In this document: positions 16,601-25,935 of the stretch, piece after piece
How positions within the stretch are numbered: position 1 is the stretch's first letter
Layout: each line of letters opens with the position of its first letter
Assembly: GCF_030813915.1 (NCBI RefSeq)
Contig: NZ_JAUSUJ010000004.1
Span: forward strand, 248,001-312,000
Length of the DNA: 64,000 nt
Source of the DNA: Rhodoplanes tepidamans
GTDB lineage: Bacteria > Pseudomonadota > Alphaproteobacteria > Rhizobiales > Xanthobacteraceae
Direction of reading: 5' to 3'
The notes under the pieces: generated by a model
Told to the model about the DNA's origin: nothing
Databases searched by the model: none
What the model saw: only the letters and a program-made list of their open reading frames with translations
Translations under genes and position numbers: made by a program

Positions 16601-17914
16601 TTACGAGACATCGCGCGGATCGGAGATGCTCTCCGTCGTGCTGCCCGGGGCCGCGCAACCCGCGCCGGCGCGGCCGCCGGACGTCCCCAGTGCCGTCTTC
16701 ACGATCGTATCCAGCCGGCCGCGTCCGCACAGCACGCCGGGCAGCCCCACGCGCGCCGCCGCCGCGGCCTCGGCCGGCTTGACGGCGACCAGGAAGGAGC
16801 CGGCTCGCGCGATCGGCCATTCGGCGAAGGCCCGGTGGAGGAGCCCGGCGCCAGACACTCCGTCGTCCTGCTCGATCGTCGAACGCGCGCCCGTTCCGCT
16901 CCGCTGGCACGACGCGGCATAGACGCCGTCGACATGGGCGCCGGCGCGGGCGAGGCATGCCCGGAGGGCCAGCGTGAACGGCGTCGAGTCGTCGTGCATG
17001 TCATCGCCGCGGGCGATGCCCGGCCGATCGTCGACGAGGAAGACGAAGTAGCCGCGATCGTTCAGATGCCGCACCGCCTCCGCGGCTCCGTCGACGAGGG
17101 CGAGATCGTCCGCCCGGGTCGCGGCGCCGCGACCGACATCGAGAACCGCGTCACGGACCAGGAAGACCGCCGGCCGGACCCGTACGGCCGGCAGCTCCGC
17201 ACGTCCGCGGGCGAGCGACTCCGGCGTTCCGATATCGATGAAGTAGTCGTCGAACACACGCCCGCGGACCTCCCCGCGGGTGACCAGCAGGGGGAACACG
17301 TCCCGCTCGATGGAGCACGGGAGCGGCGCGGCGAGGTCGACCACGGAGCGGCGAAGCACGTAGATGCCTCCGTTGATCGTCCCCGGCGCCCGGACCGTGG
17401 GGTCCTTCTCGACGAACGCGACGACCCGGCCGTCCTCGACGGTCACCCGGCCGTAACGGCCGGTGTCGTCGAGCGCCTTGAGGGCGAGCGTGGCGGTGGC
17501 ACCGTCGACGCTCGCCTCGGCCTCGAGAGCGCGCAGGTTGATGTCGAACAGCGCGTCGCCGTTCATCATGAGGAACGCGTCGTCCAGAACGGCGCGCGCC
17601 ACCGTGAGGGCCCCGCCCGTGCCGAGCGGCTCCGGCTCCCGCAGAACCCGCAACGTCGAACCGTGCAGCGTGCGTCCGGCATAGCGGCTCTCGACCTGCT
17701 CGCCGAGATGTCCGGCGAGAAGCACGACGTCGAAGTAGCCGTGGCGCGCCACCGATTCGAGAATGTAGTCGAGAAACACCCGGTCGCCGTCGATCGGCAG
17801 CAGCGGCTTCGGCACGTCCCGCGCGAGCTCGCCGAGCCGGGTGCCACGCCCGCCGACGAGAACGACCGCCTGGCGGATCGGCTCACGGACTGTCGCAGGC
17901 GCGCCGGTCACCAT
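16601..17914 (-). CDS. hddC: HddC-type sugar-1-phosphate nucleotidyltransferase fused to a degenerate GmhB-like phosphatase domain
   Basis: 437 residues. Residues 14-245 form a nucleotidyltransferase with LVGGRGTRLGELARDVPKP and MNGDALFDI, as in D-glycero-D-manno-heptose 1-phosphate guanylyltransferases. Residues 248-400 align to the HAD phosphatase GmhB, but the catalytic residues have gone: the nucleophile aspartate of FLDRDG is valine (FLVRDAV, Val253), the motif II threonine is aspartate (VDDRPGIARG), the motif III Lys and the zinc-ribbon cysteines are missing, and the motif IV GDK reads VAVK. The domain is therefore a pseudophosphatase or decaying. The start overlaps the hddA stop by 7 bases. 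A GDP- or other NDP-heptose product is likely. Confidence 0.85.
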   Translation of the reverse strand: MVTGAPATVREPIRQAVVLVGGRGTRLGELARDVPKPLLPIDGDRVFLDYILESVARHGYFDVVLLAGHLGEQVESRYAGRTLHGSTLRVLREPEPLGTGGALTVARAVLDDAFLMMNGDALFDINLRALEAEASVDGATATLALKALDDTGRYGRVTVEDGRVVAFVEKDPTVRAPGTINGGIYVLRRSVVDLAAPLPCSIERDVFPLLVTRGEVRGRVFDDYFIDIGTPESLARGRAELPAVRVRPAVFLVRDAVLDVGRGAATRADDLALVDGAAEAVRHLNDRGYFVFLVDDRPGIARGDDMHDDSTPFTLALRACLARAGAHVDGVYAASCQRSGTGARSTIEQDDGVSGAGLLHRAFAEWPIARAGSFLVAVKPAEAAAAARVGLPGVLCGRGRLDTIVKTALGTSGGRAGAGCAAPGSTTESISDPRDVS

Positions 17915-18945
17915 CGCCAGCTTTCGACGCCGGAGCTCGTGAAGTTGCACGGGAGGACGACCCCGCCGAGTTCCGCGAGGGCCCGGACCACCTCGTGCCG
18001 TCGCGGAGGATCCGAGAGAAGCATCACGAAGCCGCCGCCGCCCGCACCCGAGACCTTTCCGGCATAGGCGCCGGCTGCGAGTGCGGCCTCGATCAGCGTC
18101 GCGATCCGGTCCGTGCTGATGCCGGGCGCCGTCTTCTGCTTGGCGAGCCATCCGCGATGCAGCGCTTCGCCCACCTTTCGGATCTCGCCCTTGAGGATGG
18201 CCTCCTTCATGTCGATCGCCTCCTGCCGCAGCAACAGCAGGCTCTCGATCGACGCCTTGTGGTCCGTCCTCATGTTGCGGATCTGGCGATCGATGATCTC
18301 CGCCGACGATCGTGACTTGCCCGTGTAGCAGAGGACGATCGAGCTCTCGAGCTCCCAGAGCGTCGTCGGCTTGATCCGCAGGGGATTGATGACGACGCGA
18401 TCGCCGGCCGAGAACTCCATGAAGTTGAATCCGCCGAAGGCGGCGGCGTACTGATCCTGACGGCCGCCGGACAGCCCGATCTCCTCGCGCTCGATCTCGA
18501 AGGCGAGCCGGGCGATGTCGTACTCGCCGAGCGGCAGATTGAGGTAGTTCCGGAAGGCCTCGACCAGTGCCACGACGAGCGTCGACGACGATCCGAGCCC
18601 GGAACCGGCCGGCACGTCCACGGTCGTGCGCACCTCGACCGGCAGCGCCTGCCCGCCGTTGAACTGGCGGACCATGCGATTGTAGACGCCCTTGTGCAGA
18701 AGGGACGTCCCCTGAAGGGGAACCTCGGCGACCGCGGGCCCCGTGAAGCATTCGTCGATGTCCGCGGCATCGAAACGCAGGCAATCGTCGGACGACGAGG
18801 TGAGATAGGCGTAGGCGTAGAGCTTGACCGTCGCGTTCATCACCAGACCGCCGTGCTCGTCACAGAACGGCGAGACGTCGGTGCCGCCGCCGGCAAACCC
18901 CAGCCGGAGCGGCGCACGCGCACGGATCACGGGGCCGGAACTCAA
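17908..18945 (-). CDS. hddA: D-glycero-D-manno-heptose 7-phosphate kinase (GHMP family)
   Basis: 345 residues of the GHMP kinase fold, phosphorylating heptose 7-phosphate at C1 in the GDP-heptose route. It has APLRLGFAGGGTDVSPF at the N-terminus, the ATP-binding VPAGSGLGSSSTLV, the LSGGRQDQYAAAFGG substrate region, and the C-terminal KVSGAGGGGFVM. No ATG fits; the TTG at 18945 is preceded by GGAGGAAGAG at good spacing, so I chose it. A GTG at 18930 is the alternative. It overlaps the nucleotidyltransferase gene and follows the giant glycosyltransferase by about 100 bases. No gmhA is present in the window. Confidence 0.93.
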   Translation of the reverse strand: MSSGPVIRARAPLRLGFAGGGTDVSPFCDEHGGLVMNATVKLYAYAYLTSSSDDCLRFDAADIDECFTGPAVAEVPLQGTSLLHKGVYNRMVRQFNGGQALPVEVRTTVDVPAGSGLGSSSTLVVALVEAFRNYLNLPLGEYDIARLAFEIEREEIGLSGGRQDQYAAAFGGFNFMEFSAGDRVVINPLRIKPTTLWELESSIVLCYTGKSRSSAEIIDRQIRNMRTDHKASIESLLLLRQEAIDMKEAILKGEIRKVGEALHRGWLAKQKTAPGISTDRIATLIEAALAAGAYAGKVSGAGGGGFVMLLSDPPRRHEVVRALAELGGVVLPCNFTSSGVESWRW

Positions 18946-19046
18946 GGTCTCTTCCTCCCGTCGGCGCCTCGAGCACCGGTACCGACTCTCCCGCCCATCC
19001 TGAACCTCCGATCGGGTCCTGCCGTCGCGCGCCTCGCCCCGTTCCG

Positions 19047-22000
19047 TCACACCGACAGTTCGGGCATGAACGAGGCGAAGGACGCGGCGACCGCCTCCGC
19101 CGTATAGTGTCGGCGGACGAAGTCGAGTCCGCGGCGAGCCCGACGTACGGCCTCGTCGCGATCCGCGAGCGCATGCCGGACCGCCGAGGCGAAGCTCCCG
19201 GCGTCCTCGCCGAGGAACAGCATCGCCTCGGGATCGTCGATTCCCTGTGCACCGATAGATGTCGTCGCGATCGGTCGTCCCTTCGCCATCGCCTCGACGA
19301 CCTTTCCCTTCACACCGCCGCCGAACCTCAGCGGAGCCACGACGAGATCGGCCTCGGCATACAGTCGGGTCAGCGCGTCGTCGCTGACCCGACCATGCAC
19401 CACGATGTCGGGCCCGGCGAGCGCGGCCACGGCCGCCGGAACGTTGGAGCCGACGATGTGAAACCGCACGCCGGTCGCGATCCTCCGCAACTCTGGCATC
19501 ACCGCTTCGGCGAACCAGAGGACCGCATCGACATTCGGGCCGTGTCGGTAGCCCCCCACGAAAAGCAGCTCCGCCGTGCCGCGCTCCATGTGCCGGTCGA
19601 GGGCCGCGGCTCCTGCGGCCAGGTCTGCCTCGTCGAACACGTAGGCCGGCACCGGCTCGACCCTGACACCGGAAGGCAGCGCAGCCCGGAGGACGTCGAC
19701 CTCCTCCTGCGACGGATAGAGCGAGACGTCGGCCCGACGGACGATGCCGTACTCGCAATCCCTCATGGCTTCGATGTCGGCCATCAGGCTCTCGCTCGGC
19801 TCGAGCCGATACTCGCCGGCCATCCGACGGTGATGGAGATCATGCCCGTAGTACAGGACCTTCACGCCGGGATGCTGCTTGACCTCGCCGATGTACTTCT
19901 CCGCGACGTGCGGACGGCTGAGCAGGACGTAGCGGGTGTGGCCTGCCCTTTCGGCAAACCACTCGGGAAAACGGTTCCGATAGCTCGCCGAGTAGATCAC
20001 CTCGACGCCGAGATCCTGAAGAGCGGGCGTGTACTCCGGATCCTCGTGAAGATTGTCGGGCCAGAACGCCACATGAAACCCGCGCTCGACCAGCATCTTC
20101 ATGAAACCATGCATCGTGCGGGACCCGGCGTCCCGGTCCCACTGCGGGACATAATGGTCGACGACGAGAATGCGGACGCGGTTCCGGGAGCGGTCGCGTG
20201 CGAGAACGACGTCCGTTCCGCTGTCGAAGTGCTCCTCCTCCAGGACGGCACGCCACCGCTCGTGGAGCTTGCGCTGGTTGACGGTCTGAAACGCCTTGAT
20301 CCCGGTCCCGATCTCGCGACCGTGGCTCAGCCCTTCGAGATGGAACACCTCCGAGCGCGGCTGGTAGACCACCGAGAGCCCCTCGGCGCGGACCCGGAAG
20401 GCGAGGTCGGCGTCCTCGCAATAGGCCGGAGCGAAGGCCTCGTCGAATCCGGACAGGCGGTCCCAGACGGAGCGGCGAAGCGCCATCGCGGCGCCCGACA
20501 CGTAGTCGACCTCCTTCCGGTAGTTGAATTCCGGGAGCCCGGGTTCCTGTCCGCGCCCGTAGTTCCAGGCCGAGCCGTCCCGCCAGAAGATTCCCCCCGC
20601 CTCCTGCAGCGTGGCGTCGGCGTTGAGCAGCTTCGATCCGACGAGGCCGACATCGGCGTGTTCGTCGAGGAGGTCGATCAGCGCATCGAGCCATCCGGGC
20701 AGGACCAGCGTGTCGTTGTTGAGGAAGACCAGACAGGCTCCGCGCGTCTCCGCCGCGGCGCGATTGCAGTTCCGGAGAAATCCGAGATTCGTCGCCTGAC
20801 GCACGTGACGGACGCAGCCGCCGATCGTTCCGAACAGCTCGGCGCGGGCGTCGGGGGAGCAGTCGTCGGCGATCACCAGCTCGAACGGCCTGCGGCTGCC
20901 GACCTCGAGAACCGAAACGGCGCAGGCGAGCGTCACGAGAACGTTGTCGAACATCGGAACGACGACGGACACCTCGGGCTCCGCCGCCGACGCACGTTGC
21001 GCCGCGCTGCGGGCGCGCGCCAGCAGGCGCCGCTCGAGGTCGGCCTCACGGTCGCCGGCCTCGCCCGCGGCCGCATCGAAGAGGTCGCCATACGCGGCCG
21101 CCGAGTCGCCGCCGTGGCGGGCGACGATGTACCGCAAGGCCCGTGCCTTCGCTGCTCCGGCAAGGCCCGTGGAGGCGGTCCCGGGGCGCCGCTCGACGCT
21201 CCCGGTCCGATCCGGCGGCTCGGACAGCGGCGGCCGGGCGCCGTCGCCGGAGGGGAGGGACGACGGAGGGCGCCAGACATCCGGCCGGGGCGAGCGCCCC
21301 TCGGCACGCCCGTGCAGGAGGTAGTGCACCAGCGGGTTCGAGCCCGCCATCCGGACGTCCAGATAGCGATCCAGATAGCCGCTGGTGCTGAACTGCGGAT
21401 GCGGGTCACGGCCCTCCCGCCAGCCGTGGACGAGATAATGCCGGACCGGATCGGCGCCTTTCGTCCGCACGTCGGGATTCCGGGCCAGGTACCACTCGCT
21501 GTCGAAGAGGCCGGACGGGACGACGATCGTCCGCGCCACTCTCCAGGTCACGACGCGATCCACGAGGCGTTTCGGCAGCACGGCTTCGGCGAGACGCCGG
21601 AGCGTCGCCCTGGACCCGCCCGCGCCGGACATCAGCCTGCGCTCTGCTGCGGTCCGACCCGCGGCGCGGGCCGGCGGGAACGCGGGCCGCGAGCCGACCC
21701 GGCCCGCCATGCGCCGCACGAACCGCAACGGTGCGGTGATGCGCCAGGACGTGGAGGACCGCAGGGCGATCACGGTGGCCTCGAGCGTCGCGATGGTCTC
21801 CGCCCGGCGCGCCAGCTCCGATTCGCTGACCTGCGCGTCCACGTTCCGCTGCCGGCGAAGACCTTCGACGTCCTCGCGAAGGCCGGCGATCTCGGCGTCA
21901 CGTTCCCGGCGCTCGAGGGCGAAGGCACTCTCCCGCTCCGCGAGGGCGCGCTCCAGCTCGGCCCCCCGCTGCCGCGCCTGCTGCAGGTCGTCCTCGCGCA

Positions 22001-23429
22001 GGGAAAGCCGGATCTCGTGCTCGCTGACGGCCGCGTCGCGCTGGGTGACGGCGGTATCGCGCTGAGCGACCGCGGTGTCTCGCTGCGCAAGCGCGGTGTC
22101 GCGCTGCGCCAGCGCGGCTTCGCGCTGGGCGAGCGCCGCTTCCCGGTGGGCAAGAGCAGCTTCCAGGCGAGCGATCGTGCTGTCGCGTTCCGAGAGGACG
22201 GCCCTCTGCTCCGACAGGCTCAGGTTACATTGCGCGACGAGATCACTCGCGGCCGCGAGCATCTTCTCGCGCTCCGCGATCACGAGGTCCCGTCGCTCGA
22301 CGTCTCCCCGCAGCGCCAGGATCTCGCGCTCGCGCTCGCGAACGAACTCGCGTTCCGACACCAGCTCCTGCTCGCTGCTCCGGATCGCCGCCTCGAGCTC
22401 GGCGCACTGTGCGCGGACGGTGCCGGCCTCGGCACTCAGGGCCTCGGCGTGCGCCACAGCTCGCCGGACGTCCTCTCTGGCCCGCTCGACGACGGGCCGG
22501 AACAGTGGATCGGCCTCTCCGAGCGCGGTCCTGACGCGATCCAGCGCGGCCGTGTCCAAGGGACGATGCCGATCGCGGCAGGCCGCGTCGAGAATCGCGA
22601 AGGTCTCGCGGATCCATCCGGCCACCGTCTGGTCGTCCAAGACGGCGGAATCCGGAACGTCGTGATGGCGCAGCGACGGTCGGAGGAACGCCGCCACGTC
22701 GGACGCGACCTCCTCGACGTCCCGGGGCCACGACAGATCGAGCGCGGCCCCCAGGCTGGACACCGACGCCCGCCAGTCCCCCAAGACCTCGTCGTAACGG
22801 ACGAAGACCCTCGCTACCCCGCGCGACCCGAACTCCGCATCCAGCGCGTGCCGCAACCAGAGAAGCTGCGCGAACCCGGGCTCCATCTCGTTGCGGGCCT
22901 GCAGGGACGCGGCGACGTCGAACGGATTGCGGACCGGGATCACGACCCGCGGCTCGATCGCTGCCGTCTCCAGCACCGGCAGCCACAACGGCAGCAGCCG
23001 ACACAGCCGGGGATCCTTCAGGACGAAAAGCGGGCTGGCGCCGAACTCCTCCGCCAGCACCTCGAGGCACCGGCTCCGGAACGCCCTGGCGTCCGTCGTC
23101 TCGAACCAGCCGGGATCGATGGCGCGCCAGTCGTCCCAGGTCGCTCCGTGTGCCGCCAGGATGGCGTCGTTCAGGACCGAGACGGCGATCGATTCCCAGT
23201 GCCCGGCCTCGTTGCCGATCCCGGCCGGCATCAGGGTCTTCGGCAGATCGCACCCGAGCAGGTTGAGCAGGCGGGCCACGGCGGAGGTCCCGCTGCGGTG
23301 CATGCCGGCCACCAGGACCGCGATCCTCCGGCGCTCCGGCGCCGCCGACTCGCGCGCGGCCGGCAGGCCTTCGGGCGACACCCGGCCGGGTCCGAGCTCT
23401 TCCGAGACAAGGCCTGACAATTCAACCAT
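19047..23429 (-). CDS. Giant multidomain protein: sulfotransferase - coiled coil - GT2 - GT4 glycosyltransferases
   Basis: 1460 residues. Residues 34-255 are a sulfotransferase (5'-loop AGMHRSGTSAV at 41-51, 3'-motif IPVRNPFDVAAS near 164-175). Residues about 310-557 are a long coiled coil that includes seven near-perfect heptads (424-472). A STSWRITAPLR motif is at 559-569, and two repeats of the type YLARNPDVRTKGADPVRHYL lie at 644-715. Residues 819-1060 are a GT2 domain (VSVVVPMFDN, FLNNDT at 903-908, and the CEDADLAFR segment). Residues 1085-1460 are a GT4-like domain ending with FGGGVKGKVVEAMAKGRP. It probably polymerises and sulfates a chain, with the coiled coil as a spacer. It lies upstream of hddA on the same strand. 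Confidence 0.88.
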   Translation of the reverse strand: MVELSGLVSEELGPGRVSPEGLPAARESAAPERRRIAVLVAGMHRSGTSAVARLLNLLGCDLPKTLMPAGIGNEAGHWESIAVSVLNDAILAAHGATWDDWRAIDPGWFETTDARAFRSRCLEVLAEEFGASPLFVLKDPRLCRLLPLWLPVLETAAIEPRVVIPVRNPFDVAASLQARNEMEPGFAQLLWLRHALDAEFGSRGVARVFVRYDEVLGDWRASVSSLGAALDLSWPRDVEEVASDVAAFLRPSLRHHDVPDSAVLDDQTVAGWIRETFAILDAACRDRHRPLDTAALDRVRTALGEADPLFRPVVERAREDVRRAVAHAEALSAEAGTVRAQCAELEAAIRSSEQELVSEREFVREREREILALRGDVERRDLVIAEREKMLAAASDLVAQCNLSLSEQRAVLSERDSTIARLEAALAHREAALAQREAALAQRDTALAQRDTAVAQRDTAVTQRDAAVSEHEIRLSLREDDLQQARQRGAELERALAERESAFALERRERDAEIAGLREDVEGLRRQRNVDAQVSESELARRAETIATLEATVIALRSSTSWRITAPLRFVRRMAGRVGSRPAFPPARAAGRTAAERRLMSGAGGSRATLRRLAEAVLPKRLVDRVVTWRVARTIVVPSGLFDSEWYLARNPDVRTKGADPVRHYLVHGWREGRDPHPQFSTSGYLDRYLDVRMAGSNPLVHYLLHGRAEGRSPRPDVWRPPSSLPSGDGARPPLSEPPDRTGSVERRPGTASTGLAGAAKARALRYIVARHGGDSAAAYGDLFDAAAGEAGDREADLERRLLARARSAAQRASAAEPEVSVVVPMFDNVLVTLACAVSVLEVGSRRPFELVIADDCSPDARAELFGTIGGCVRHVRQATNLGFLRNCNRAAAETRGACLVFLNNDTLVLPGWLDALIDLLDEHADVGLVGSKLLNADATLQEAGGIFWRDGSAWNYGRGQEPGLPEFNYRKEVDYVSGAAMALRRSVWDRLSGFDEAFAPAYCEDADLAFRVRAEGLSVVYQPRSEVFHLEGLSHGREIGTGIKAFQTVNQRKLHERWRAVLEEEHFDSGTDVVLARDRSRNRVRILVVDHYVPQWDRDAGSRTMHGFMKMLVERGFHVAFWPDNLHEDPEYTPALQDLGVEVIYSASYRNRFPEWFAERAGHTRYVLLSRPHVAEKYIGEVKQHPGVKVLYYGHDLHHRRMAGEYRLEPSESLMADIEAMRDCEYGIVRRADVSLYPSQEEVDVLRAALPSGVRVEPVPAYVFDEADLAAGAAALDRHMERGTAELLFVGGYRHGPNVDAVLWFAEAVMPELRRIATGVRFHIVGSNVPAAVAALAGPDIVVHGRVSDDALTRLYAEADLVVAPLRFGGGVKGKVVEAMAKGRPIATTSIGAQGIDDPEAMLFLGEDAGSFASAVRHALADRDEAVRRARRGLDFVRRHYTAEAVAASFASFMPELSV
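22014..22160 (-). repeat. Seven tandem 21-bp repeats coding for heptads of the coiled coil
   Basis: Residues 424-472 of the giant glycosyltransferase consist of seven consecutive seven-residue units (AALAHRE, AALAQRE, AALAQRD, TALAQRD, TAVAQRD, TAVTQRD, AAVSEHE). At DNA level these are 21-bp units with few differences, so the number may vary between strains and set the length of the coiled-coil spacer. Confidence 0.9.
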
Positions 23430-23607
23430 AATTCAGCCCCGCGGGCACGGCTGTCCGACGCATTCGGAGGCCGGAGCCGCGCGCCCCGTCTTTACGCAAC
23501 CCGTCCCCTCCCCGCAACCTTTCCGGCCTGCGTCGCTCGCTTGGTTCGGTCCGGGCCGCGTGGTAAGCAGGCCGCGCATGCATGGACATCTTCGAGGAGG
23601 CTTCGGG

Positions 23608-24438
23608 GTGGCAAGTCAGCCTGCCCGGTTACACCTGCTGGCGTCACAGGTGCTGGCGCGGGTCCGGCTCGCCGTTCAGCTCGCGCAGCGCGAGGTGGCG
23701 GCGCGATACCGCGACTCGGCTCTCGGCCTCGTCTGGTCTCTCCTGACGCCGCTGTTCATGCTCGCCGTCTTCACCTTCGTGTTCGGCACCGTGTTCAAGT
23801 CGCGCTGGCCCACGGCCGACGACGGCGGCGATCACTCGACGGCCGAGTTCGCCGTCATCCTGTTCACCGGAATGACCGTGTTCCAGCTCTTCGCCGACGT
23901 GATCACGCGCGCGCCGCGGCTCGTGTTGGAGAACGTCAACTACGTGAAGAAGATCGTCTTCCCGCTGGCGATCCTGCCCATGGTGGCGGTCGGCTCGACG
24001 CTGTTCGACACGGCGATCAGGCTGGCCGTTCTGATCGTCTTCATCGTCGCGATCCAAGGCGGCCTGCCCGCCACCGCGCTTCTCCTGCCGCTCGTGCTCG
24101 TGCCTTATCTCGTCCTGATCCTCGGGCTGTCCTGGTTCCTGTCGGCCCTCGGAGTCTATATCCGCGACATCGCCCAGATCATCGCGCCGCTGTTGACGGC
24201 GATGATGTTCCTGTCGCCGATCTTCTTTCCGGCCAGCGCCCTGCCGGCATGGACCCGCCCGATCCAGGTGCTCAACCCGATCGTCCTCCCGGTCGAGGAG
24301 GCCCGCAACGTGCTGATCTGGGGGCACCCGCCCGACTGGACCGCCTTGGCGCTCTATTCGGTGACCGCCGGCATCGTCGCGGCGCTCGGCCTGCTGTGGT
24401 TCCAGAAGACCCGCAAGGGATTCGCCGATGTCCTCTGA
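23608..24438 (+). CDS. wzm: Polysaccharide ABC exporter permease (Wzm-like)
   Basis: 276 residues of the ABC-2 type, with six predicted transmembrane helices. It starts with a cytoplasmic amphipathic part (REVAARYRDSALGLVWSLLTP), the conserved N-terminal signature of O-antigen and capsule exporters. I chose the GTG at 23608, which has GAGGAGG seven bases upstream; an ATG at 23578 is in frame but has no good ribosome site. The last 11 bases overlap the start of wzt. The two form an inner-membrane exporter for a lipid-linked polysaccharide. It diverges from the giant glycosyltransferase gene. Confidence 0.92.
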   Translation: MASQPARLHLLASQVLARVRLAVQLAQREVAARYRDSALGLVWSLLTPLFMLAVFTFVFGTVFKSRWPTADDGGDHSTAEFAVILFTGMTVFQLFADVITRAPRLVLENVNYVKKIVFPLAILPMVAVGSTLFDTAIRLAVLIVFIVAIQGGLPATALLLPLVLVPYLVLILGLSWFLSALGVYIRDIAQIIAPLLTAMMFLSPIFFPASALPAWTRPIQVLNPIVLPVEEARNVLIWGHPPDWTALALYSVTAGIVAALGLLWFQKTRKGFADVL

Positions 24439-25921
24439 CGCGACCCGCGGCGACGTCGCCATCCGGGTGCGCGACATCTCCAAGCACTTCCTGCTGTTCG
24501 ACCGGCCGCAGGACCGGCTCAAGCAGTCGATCGTGCCGCGCCTGCAGCGACTCGCCGGTCGGCCGCCGCGGCGCTACTACCGCGAGTTCGCCGCGCTCGG
24601 CGGCGTCTCGTTCGACGTCCGCCGCGGCGAGACGGTCGGCATCGTCGGCCGCAACGGATCGGGCAAGTCGACGCTGCTGCAGATCGTCTGCGGCACGCTG
24701 CGGCCGAACGCCGGCAGCGTCGAGGTGAACGGCCGCGTCGCCGCGCTGCTCGAACTCGGCGCCGGCTTCAATCCGGCCTTCACGGGCCGCGAGAACGTCT
24801 ATCTCAACGGCGCCATTCTCGGCCTGTCGCGCGCCGAGATCGACGAGCGCTTCGACGCCATCGCCGGCTTCGCCGACATCGGTGCCTTCATCGACCAGCC
24901 GGTGAAGACCTACTCGTCGGGCATGTATGTGCGGCTCGCCTTCGCGACCGCCATCAACGTCGATCCCGACATCCTGGTCGTCGACGAGGCCCTCGCCGTC
25001 GGCGACGAGGCGTTCCAGCGCAAGTGCTTCGCCCGCCTCGAGCAGATCCAGGAGCGCGGCGCCACCATCCTGTTCGTCAGCCACTCGGCCCAGCTGGTGG
25101 TCCAGCTCTGCTCGCGGGCGCTGCTCGTCGATCGCGGCGAGCTGATCCTCGACGGGCAGCCGAAGACCGTGACGGTCCAGTATCAGCGGCTGGTCAACGC
25201 GAGTCCCGAGATCGCGCCGGATATCCGCGCCGCCATCCTGGCGATGCACCTCGATCCGGTGGCGCCGCCGGATGGGGCCGCGGCGACGCCCGCTCCGCCG
25301 CACGACCCGCCGGCGGCCGAGGCGGCGGCACCGCCGCCCGCCGACGCGCCGAGACCGGCGGCGGCCACGGCCCCCGCGCCCGACGCCCCGGTCATTCCGG
25401 CCGCCGCGCCCTCAGGTGCCGAGTTCTACGATCCCGGGCTGCGATCGCAGTCCATGGTCGACGTCGAGCAGCGCGGGGCCCTGATCCGGGACGTGCGGGT
25501 CACGACGATGCGGGGCGAGGCCGTCAACGTGCTGATGACGGGCCGGCGCTACGTCGTCGCGTACGACGTCGACTTCTCGTGCCGGGCCGAGAGCGTCGGC
25601 TTCTCGACCTATCTCAAGACCCTGCACGGGCAGGGCCTGGCCGGCGCCTCGACCCTGTTCAACAAGAGCCTTCGGACCCCGCTCGTCCGTCCCGGGACCA
25701 CCGCCCATGTGCGTTTCGAGTTTCAGTGCCAGCTGCTCCCGGGAACCTATTTCTGGAACGCCGGGGTCGTCGGCACCGTCGACGGAGAGCGCTACTATCT
25801 TCACCGCCTCATCGACGTCGTGGTCACGCGCGTTCTCCCGACTCCGGAACCGGTGGCGCTCGGGGTCGTCGACATGGGAATGATCCCCTATGTGACGATC
25901 GACGAGAGCCCGATTTCCTGA
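24428..25921 (+). CDS. wzt: Polysaccharide ABC exporter ATPase with C-terminal glycan-binding domain (Wzt-like)
   Basis: 497 residues. The ATPase part (about 1-255) has the Walker A motif GRNGSGKST at 74-82, the signature SSGMYVRLAFA and the Walker B ILVVDEAL. An Ala/Pro-rich linker of about 50 residues (275-325) leads to a C-terminal beta-sandwich-like domain (about 330-497), as in Wzt proteins that recognise a capped O-antigen end before export. The C-terminal domain suggests that a terminal modification, perhaps methylation or sulfation by the genes downstream, licenses export. It overlaps wzm. Confidence 0.92.
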   Translation: MSSDATRGDVAIRVRDISKHFLLFDRPQDRLKQSIVPRLQRLAGRPPRRYYREFAALGGVSFDVRRGETVGIVGRNGSGKSTLLQIVCGTLRPNAGSVEVNGRVAALLELGAGFNPAFTGRENVYLNGAILGLSRAEIDERFDAIAGFADIGAFIDQPVKTYSSGMYVRLAFATAINVDPDILVVDEALAVGDEAFQRKCFARLEQIQERGATILFVSHSAQLVVQLCSRALLVDRGELILDGQPKTVTVQYQRLVNASPEIAPDIRAAILAMHLDPVAPPDGAAATPAPPHDPPAAEAAAPPPADAPRPAAATAPAPDAPVIPAAAPSGAEFYDPGLRSQSMVDVEQRGALIRDVRVTTMRGEAVNVLMTGRRYVVAYDVDFSCRAESVGFSTYLKTLHGQGLAGASTLFNKSLRTPLVRPGTTAHVRFEFQCQLLPGTYFWNAGVVGTVDGERYYLHRLIDVVVTRVLPTPEPVALGVVDMGMIPYVTIDESPIS

Positions 25922-25935
25922 CGACCGGAGCAGAC

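Noticed and set aside
22014-22160. CRISPR-like array
   Set aside because: The repeats are directly adjacent, 21 bases long, without spacers, and lie in frame inside a coiled-coil coding region.
19107-23417. A 1436-codon open frame on the plus strand opposite the giant glycosyltransferase
   Set aside because: It mirrors the minus-strand gene codon by codon, has no recognisable domain and is a by-product of high GC content and strong third-position bias.
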